Assembly: GCA_034620365.1 (NCBI GenBank)
Contig: JAQGEQ010000232.1
Location: 744,001-808,000 of the forward strand
Direction: 5' to 3'
Origin: Pegea sp. RAD2-039
Lineage: Eukaryota; Chordata; Thaliacea; Salpida; Salpidae
Length of the DNA stretch: 64,000 bases
The notes beneath the pieces are model-generated. The model did not search any database. It had not been told where the DNA came from and worked only from the letters and a program-made list of their open reading frames with translations. The first letter of the stretch is position 1; every line of letters begins with the position of its first letter. Positions 56,114-64,000 of this stretch are shown here, in pieces. The position numbers and the translations under genes were made by a program.

Positions 56114-59100
56114 ATGGATAAGCGACTAGACATACTTAGTAAGTATTTTTCAATCTATTACTTTCTTTTTTAACCTAGTAATAAATCATAAATAACATTA
56201 ACACTTTGTAGTTCATATTTAAATGTTATTATTTTGATATTAGATCATACTATGGAAGTTCACTTATATGAAGTGAATCACCTACATTTAAACGATATCT
56301 ATTTTCAACTGGTAAGTAAATAAAATTGTTAACTTTATTAATATCACTTTCAAATAACTATTCTAAAATTGATAACAAGCATGCTTTGTTTAAATTAACT
56401 AATTTCTTATGTTTCAGCCAAAATTAGTATTGTTTGAAATAACAATGTTTGGTAAGTTTACTTTTGTTTTAAATGATTAGATTTTAAATTAAATGCCTTA
56501 ATGCAACTGATAAACAGTTTTTAAAACTACATTTTTATTTAAAGGTAATTTTGAACAAACGAAATTTAAAGGTTAGAGAATTAATTAATTGATTGTAACC
56601 TCATCTATTAACATATAAAAAATTTTAGGTACAATTCAACAAAATGTTTTTAACCTGCAGCAGTGGAAATGTTTGTTGGTAAATTGATTTATTTCAATTA
56701 TTATGTTAAAAACACCTAATAATTTATCCAATTTTTACTTTTTCAAGTTTATTTAATTATATTTGATTCAATAATCCTATGAATAAATTCTTTTTTAATT
56801 TTAAGATTCTGTTAATAAGTAAAAATAACTTATGATTTTATTTTTAGTTGGAATACATGAAGCACCTAAGTAAGTGTAGCAGACAAAATGTTTGTTCTAA
56901 AAATAATAATTTTAATCTGATTTTTCTGAAACTTGTTACTTTATGGTCATAGTTTTGTAAATATTTTCAATTAAAAAGTAGAACTTTAAGTTTTAATACA
57001 AAATTAAAAGATGGTGCTCTCTTAAGGCACCTTCCTTCACATTTATTGTAATAAATAAATAAATAAATGAAAATATTTTCAGCTGTTAACAAAGTTGTTG
57101 TTGGAGATATTGTTGAAAATGCTATAGACTATACAGTGAGTTAAATAAACATTTTCTTTACTGATAACACTTGCTTGTCTTTTGTAGTAGTTTTAAGACT
57201 GATTTGTATATAGATTTTTAGTATTTTATCAGAAAGTATTTGATTCATCCTTATTCATACTTAATGCAAATTAATAAATGATAACAGTTGACTAAATAAG
57301 TGATTACAGTTTTTGTTTAACTCTATTTCTTGTAGGAAACCTCATCAATTGTTGAAGTTATTGAAGAAGAAAACGAAATGGTAAATTTTAACCGTTGATA
57401 TAAAATATGTACATTATAAAACTATTTGTTTATTTTTTTAACTATATAAAAGATTAATTATTCATCTTTGCTAAATCAATAATGGTCATATTGAAATAAA
57501 ATCAGCTTAAAATCAAAAATTTGTTGAGCTTTCAATACTTTTACAACAAAATAATTTAAGTAGAAGTAAAATATGTAAAACTGGGAAATATTTTTCAGTT
57601 GACTGATTTGGAAGATGGTGATGATGATTTGAAACCTTCCAGCGTGAGTTTCTGTTTCTTCTAGATTCAGTTTGTCCGTGATTCTAATTTAAAAGTTTTT
57701 ATCCGTTTGTTAAATTGATTGTAATAATGTTTGTGAAACAAATTTAACTTCTTTTGCTGCTTCACTTGCATTTGTATAATTTGAGTATCATTCGCTTTTA
57801 TTCTATAAAATACTAATTATTCGAGCTTTTCATAGACTAAACAATTGTAACAATTATACAGAGACACAAAATATAAAACTCAAATACACTCAAATAAAAT
57901 ATATCACAGTTATACAAAAAATCAGTTTTCTTTCTAGCTATGATGTGTTAACGAAAAACATATCTTAAGTTTAGATTACTTTAAATTAAGGTTCAATGTC
58001 AGTATTTTATTTAAGGTGGTTTTCCGATTCCAGCGTTAGTTTAAATTGTTTAAACTATTAGTTTTAAAGTTATGTTTAAGCTACTAAAAAAATTTGAAAC
58101 TGAAGGTTGTAGTTTAAAGTCAACAAGATTGTAATCAAATTAATTATTTTACAAAACAAAATTGTAATTTATTATTTTGATAAATGATAAAACTTGAAAA
58201 TACTTTAATTAAACCACTAACTTATTCCAAAAAAGTAGTAAAAAATATTTGAGCAGTTTTAAAATGGTTTTCAATACATATTTTCTTTAGTTATTAGAGT
58301 TACTCAAGGAATGTGACAGTGACAGCTCTTCAATCTCCTCATGGGTTAGTTTCTGTGATTAATTTATCATCACCCATTTTGTTTATTAAATCTTATATAT
58401 ACTTTTTGTTTCTAAGAACTTTTTTCAAGTTATGATAGCTGAATTAAATACTTGGTTTTGTATAAAAATATCAAAATTTTTTTGCTACTTTCAAAAGATA
58501 AAACATAAAATTGTATTTTTTAGGAAACCGATTGCTCAGAAACCAACAATAATTTGGTGAACCATGTTTTGGTAAATATTAATTTGATCCTAAACTTAAT
58601 TTAATTTGTTTTTAATGTAAATTTGTCTTATTAAAACTTACTGAAAATATTTATTTATGATTTTAGATTGAAAACGATGAAATGAAAAGCAAAGTCACAG
58701 CGATAATTTCAGAACCTAATACAGTTAGTGAAAAATTACCATTTCTATTTGTTTCTTAGATCTAAAAACTAAAATATTGTAAATTTTAATGCTAAAAATG
58801 TTATTAAAATAATTATTACAGATCTAAATACAAGTTACTGATTTAATTTTTCTGTAATTTTATTGATAATATAGAAGATAAACTTATAGAAACTGATTTG
58901 ATTGCTTTCAGACACAGAGCAAACCATTTTAGCTTCTTTTCAAGAACTCACTAGATTGTCATTATCATACTACAGATTATTTAATATTTCATTCATTAAT
59001 AGTTTAGAAATAAAAAATGTATGATTTAACTTCAATTCATTTTTAATTTAATTAAAATAATTTTCATTTTTATTAACATTTGATATAAAATAGAATATAA

Positions 59101-62100
59101 TTTAAAATTTAATTGCTTGTATCTCTGTTGCTATTTTTTTTGATATTTGTACTATATTAAAATAAAAACATATTAATTTTTATTTCATTTTTTTCAGGAA
59201 CAAAGCATAGGTGATAATAGCAATATTCAAAATGTTGAAAGCAAACCAGTTAGTTTTGATTTAATGTTGATATTACAATGGTTTTACTTCACAAGTTTTT
59301 TTTGATTTAAATATAAATTCTCTGTAATATTACTGAACAAAATTAAAGTAATAAATTTGTTATAACTACTTTAGAAATGTTTTATAAATTACGTTTTCAA
59401 AACAAAATAAATATTATTTTTGCTCTCAACTTTATTTAAATTTCAATCATTTTTTTCAGGATCAAAATATCCCATATGAAGAACCTAAGAATATAAATGT
59501 TGAAAGCAAACCGGTAAGTTTGGTTTCGTTTATCAGTTACAAATTTGTAACTTTTTAGAAATTATTGATAACAAGTTAATGTTTATATAAAAATGAGTCT
59601 TCTCAATTATAAATTTAAGTTGTTCAATGCAGGAAACAGCTTTCGAGATTTTCAAGAGAAATTTGTTGAGAATAAGAGCTGTAAGTAAAAACTTATACGT
59701 GATTTTGAATATAACGTAAAAAATTTAAAGCAATTATTTTCTATCTCTCCATAAACTTTTAAAATCTCTGAATTTCATTTTAATGAATTTAAATTCTTTT
59801 TTTATAGTCATGAATTACGTTAAATAAAGTAAATTTAACTATTTTACATAGACAAAATTAAATCTTATAACTTGAAAAATGATAAACTTGAAAATACCTT
59901 ATTCAAACCATTAACTTATTACAGAAAAGTATTAAAGTAAATTTGAACAATTTTCATATAGTTTTTAACAAATTCTTTCTTTAGGAACAAAAAGCTAAAA
60001 AGGAAAGTCAAAGTGACAGGAGTTCAATCTCCTCATTGGTTAGTTTCTGTGATTAATTTATCATCAGTCGTTTTGTTTATAAATTCTGATATATAGTTTT
60101 TGTTAGTCACAACTTTGGTTCAAGTTATATAAATTAGATTAAATAATTGTTGTTTTCATGAATTGATCAAATATTTTTTTCTTTTTGCTAATTTATAAGA
60201 AAAATAACTCTAAAAAAATATGTGTAAGTTAACACTAATACCTGATGTTAAATAGAACATAAAAATGTAAAGCAATTAATTTCTGACTCTCAATAAAATT
60301 TATTACGTCTGAATTTTGTTTTAATGAATTTAAAATCATTTTTTTAGTCACGAATTAAGTTAAATAAAATCAAATTAACTACTTTACAAAAACAAAATTA
60401 AATCTTATAATTTGAAAAATGATAAAACATAAAAATACTTTATTGAAACAACTAACTTATTACAGTAAACTAGTAAAATAAATTTGAATAATTTTCATAT
60501 AGTTTTTAACAAATATTTTCTTTAGGAATCAAATGCTAGCAAGAAAAGTCAAAGTGACATCTGGTCAATCTTCTCATTGGTTAGTTTCTGTGATTAATTT
60601 ATCATCAGTCATTTTGCTTATTAATTCTTAAAAAGGGTTTTTTTTAGTTATAACTATATTTCAGGTTAAATAAATTTAACTAGATAATAGTTGTTTCCAT
60701 GAAAACATCAAATAAGTTGTTTTTGTTACTTTCAAATATTAAAAGATAAACTTGTCTTTTTTAGAAAGCCGATAGCGAAGAAACCAGCAATAATTTGGTG
60801 AATCCAGTTTTGGTAAGTACTGATTTGATTCTAAACCTAATTTCCTTTATCTTAAATATAAATTTGCCTTATTAAAACTTACTGAAAATATTTATTTATG
60901 ATTTTAGATTGAAAACGATAAAATGAAAAGCAAAGTCACTGCGATAATTTCAGAACCGGATACAGTTAGTGAAAATTGATTATTTCTTTTTGTTCTTTAG
61001 ACCAAAACCAAAATTATTGTAAATTTTAATAATAAAATTTATTTAGAGTTAGCTATTAAGGATCTAAATACAAGTTACTGATGTAATTTTTCATTAAATT
61101 TATTTATAATATAGAAGATAATCTTATAGAAACTGGTTTAATAGCTTTCAGACAAAGAGTAAAACCATTTTAGTTTCGTTTCAAAAACTTACTAGATTGT
61201 CATTATCATACAATAGAATATTAAATTTTTCATTCAATTAAAAGTTTAGAAATAATTTATTGATTTTAAACTTTTTGATTTAGCTTCAGTTTGTTGTTAA
61301 ATTAATCAAACTAATTTTCATTTTCCTTTAAAGTTTTGACATAAAAGAAAACATAACGTAATAATTATTTGTTTTTATCTCTGTTGCAGATTTATTTGCT
61401 GTTTTTACTATATTAAAATTATAACTGATTAATTATTATTTTATTTTTTAAGAAACATGGTATAGATGATAATAACAATATTCAAAATGTTGAAAGCAAA
61501 CCAGTTAGTTGTGATTTAGTGTTGATATTATAATATTTTTACTTCACAAGTTTTTTTTATTTAAATATTAATTTTCTGTAATATTTTTATAAAAAAAATT
61601 AAACTAATAAAATTATTGTCACTACATTAGACAACTTTTATAAATTACGACTTCAACATAAAATCAATCTTATTTTTTCTCTCAATTTCATTTAAATGTT
61701 AATCATTTTTTTCAGGATCAAAATATCCCAGATGAAGAACCTAAGAATATAAATGTTGAAAGCAAACCGGTAAGTTTGGTTATTCAGCTTTTCTTTGTCA
61801 GTTACATAAATGACTCTTTATAATTATTATTGACAAGTTATTGTTTGTATCAAAATTTGATGCTTCTCAGGATAAATTGTAAATTTAAGTTGTTCAATGC
61901 AAGAAAACGTATTTTGAGCTTATAAAAAGATAACTCGAAAAAGTTATCTGTAAATTAACACTAAAATATTATGTTAAATATAACGTACAAAATTTACAGT
62001 AATTATTTTCTACCTCTCTATAAACGATTAATTTCTCTGATTTTAGTTTTAATGGAGTTTAAATCATTCTTTTAGTCATGAATTAAGTTAAATAAAATCA

Positions 62101-63753
62101 AATTAACTAGCTTACAAAAACAAAATTAAATTGTATAACATTAAAAAGAAAAAAAAATAGAAAACACCTTTTTAAAACTACGAACGATTTTCATAATAAT
62201 AGTAGAATAAATTTGAACAGTTTTCTTACAGTTTTTAACAAATATTTTCCTTAGAAATCAAATGCTATCAAGAGATGTGACAGTGACAAGTGTTCAATCT
62301 CCTCATTGGTTAGTTTTTGTTATTATTTCATCATCAGCCATTTTGTTTATTAATTATTGTATATAGTTTTTGTTAGTCATAATTTTACTTCAAGTTATAT
62401 AAATTTGATTAAATAATAGTTATCTTCAGGAGAAAAATAAACAATTTTTTAACATTTACAACTTTCAAAAGATAAAAGATAACATTTTTTTGTAGAAAAC
62501 CGATTGCGGAGAAACCAGCAATAATTTGGTGAATCCAGTTTTGGTAAATAATAATTTGATCTTAAACCTAATTTATTTTGTTTTAAATTTAATTTTGCCT
62601 TCTTAAAACTTACTTCGAATATTTGTTTTGATTTTAGATTGAAAACGATGAAATAAAAAGCAAAGTCACTTCGATAATTTCAGAACCTGATACAGTTAGT
62701 GAAAATGATTGTTTCTATTTGTTGTTCTATTTAAAAATATATTTTCCTGTTTTTTTAAACAGGTTTAATATAAAAAAATTATTAATGAAAATTTAGTTAT
62801 TTGTACTATATTAAATCAAAGTTGATTAATTAGTTCTTTATTTTTTCAGAAACAAAGCATAGTTGATAATAGCAATATTCAAAATTTTGAAAGCAAACCA
62901 GTTAGTTGTGATTTAATGTTGATATTATAATGGTTTTATTTGAAAAGTTTTTTTCTGATTTAAATAATAATTCTGTTCAATATTTCTGTGAAAATATTTC
63001 ACTAATAAGATTATTGTCACTACCTTAGACAAATTTTTTAAACTACAACTTAAATATAGAATTAATATTGTATTTGCACTTAACTTCATTTGAGCCTTAA
63101 TTATTTTATTCAGGATCAAAATATCCCAGATAAAGAACCTAAGAATATAAATGTCCAAAACAAACCGGTAAGTTTGATTTCGTTTATCAGTTACATATAT
63201 CATGGTTTATAATTATTATTAATAAGTTGGTGTTTATAGTGAAAAGGATTATCTTGAATTAAATTGTAAAATTAAGTTGTTCAATGCAGAAAAACAAGGT
63301 TGAAACTAGGAAGAAAGATGCCATTAAAAAATTATCTGTAAGTTAAGACGAATACCTGATGCTAACTATAAATTAAATAATATTGAAGCAATTAATTTCT
63401 GTTTAACAAAATTTTAATTTCTCTGAATTTTATTTTATTAAAATAAGAATCTTTAATTCTATAAAATGAATTAAGTAAAATATTAAATTTAAAAACAATT
63501 TGCAGAAGAAGAAGAGATTTAGAAATCTTTTGATTCGAGTTTTTACTTGTGGATGCGTAAGAAAATGTAAATTGAAAGTTTATCTTTTATTTGATTTAAT
63601 TATTTTATTTCTTATTAATTTGAAAAATTTGCTTTGTGATATAATTTAGCAATATAAAAAACATTCTATAATCTATTTGCTTTTATCATTTAATTTTAAT
63701 TGAAAAAAAAACTTTTGTTTATTTATTTTATTTTTCATTTTCAGAAGCTGTAG
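56114..63753 (+). CDS. Unrecognised gene of ~28 tiny exons with tandemly repeated exon cassettes
   Basis: Predicted 456-residue protein of no known family. N-terminal exons: 56114-56138, 56244-56311, 56418-56451, 56545-56571, 56629-56678, 56848-56869, 57083-57135, 57336-57380 and 57599-57643. Then six exon types, all phase 0: A (54 nt, SDxxSISS), B (48, ETSNNLVNPVL), C (57, IENDEMKSKVTAIISEP), D (51, NSNIQNVESKP), E (54, DQNIPDEEPKNINVE) and F (48, basic). Cassette 1 ABCDEF: 58291-58344, 58524-58571, 58667-58723, 59198-59248, 59460-59513, 59633-59680. Extra A: 59985-60038. Cassette 2 ABCDE: 60526-60579, 60765-60812, 60908-60964, 61453-61503, 61716-61769. Cassette 3 ABCDEF: 62255-62308, 62496-62543, 62638-62694, 62850-62900, 63114-63167, 63290-63337. 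Last exons: 63506-63556 (KKKRFRNLLIRVFTCGC) and 63745-63753 (KL, stop). No signal peptide; the repeat region is acidic, Ser/Asn-rich and probably disordered. The start ATG is provisional. Confidence 0.8.
57011..57068 (+). mobile_element. LINE 3' end fragment in an intron
   Basis: GTGCTCTCTTAAGGCACCTT...TTATTGTAATAAATAAATAAA is the last 58 nt of the same LINE family, inserted between exons 6 and 7 of the repeated-exon gene. Confidence 0.72.
61904..61949 (+). pseudogene. Dead F-type exon in cassette 2
   Basis: At the place where cassettes 1 and 3 have exon F, the acceptor TGCAG has become TGCAAG and the exon (AAAACGTATTTTGAGCTTAT...) has an in-frame TAA ten codons in. A GTAAAT donor remains. 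Skipping it keeps the frame. Confidence 0.75.
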
Positions 63754-64000
63754 TTGAATGATGGAACTGAATTGGAAACATGTTTTCTACATCTGCTGAA
63801 AAACAAATAAACAAATTTCATTTATTTTGAGAAGTTTTGACGAGTTAACCTGCTGACGTAAATGTGATAATAGTCATTCTTGTACCGTTTACATTTGATT
63901 GTAAACACTATTCAAATCTTAAACATTATTTGTCGAAGCGTATCAGAATAAACAAAAATCTTTCTTAGACTTTTCTTGGTTTCTGTTTTTGGTTTCAAAA
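63754..64000 (+). other. 3' UTR of the repeated-exon gene
   Basis: Follows the TAG at 63751-63753. AATAAA-containing signals are near 63811 and 63950. Confidence 0.5.

Noticed and set aside
63506-63640. Read-through ending of the repeated-exon gene past the GTAAGA at 63557
   Set aside because: The splice to the TTTTCAG at 63738-63744 gives a short clean ending (KL, stop), and the donor is good. The extension adds only low-complexity hydrophobic sequence.

Overview
The window is nuclear DNA of an AT-rich, intron-rich animal. Intron-containing orthologues of metazoan genes are recognisable on sight: huntingtin, CNEP1R1, Pelota and a mitochondrial AK3-type adenylate kinase. Their proteins align well with human ones, HTT introns are mostly short, and strong 3' splice sites sit just upstream of several start codons, as in animals that use spliced-leader trans-splicing. 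I lean towards a tunicate or another compact-genome invertebrate. The sequence alone does not settle this.

Layout. 1-14377 (+): huntingtin, nearly complete from its first coding exon (no polyQ tract visible) to the stop; several introns consist almost wholly of minisatellite arrays, and the region is richer in GC and in TGACGTCA/CACGTG palindromes than the rest. 15385-15513: possible tiny secreted peptide. 16834-18170 (+): CNEP1R1. 20959-22552 (+): a short acidic protein followed after 94 nt by single-exon Pelota, an operon-like pair. 23.56-23.93 kb: a SINE with a tRNA-like head. 24896-25640 (-): an unrecognised 127-residue protein with an RFX X-box next to its start. 26.9-37.6 kb: five intact secreted SOUL/heme-binding genes on both strands plus a relic exon, all five sharing a CACGTG-TATA promoter. 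36.24-36.46 kb: an orphan broken exon of RBM8A/Y14. 38946-40805 (+): AK3-type kinase.

41.7-54.6 kb is a tandem segmental duplication carrying two nearly identical anti-apoptotic Bcl-2 genes and a Ty3/gypsy gag relic; the units are bounded by 3' ends of one LINE family, and the middle LINE looks like a recombinant of the outer two. 56114-63753 (+): an unrecognised gene of about 28 tiny exons, most of them phase-0 and 45-57 nt, in which a six-exon cassette has been tandemly copied about three times. One exon of that cassette has a relic upstream of each Bcl-2 copy. This gene is the best candidate for something undescribed.

Functionally the conserved genes are unrelated housekeeping loci (scaffold, lipin phosphatase regulator, ribosome rescue, mitochondrial nucleotide metabolism). 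The SOUL cluster and the Bcl-2/repeated-exon region are the fast-evolving, duplicating parts. All exon boundaries were placed by hand from GT-AG signals, frame and homology.
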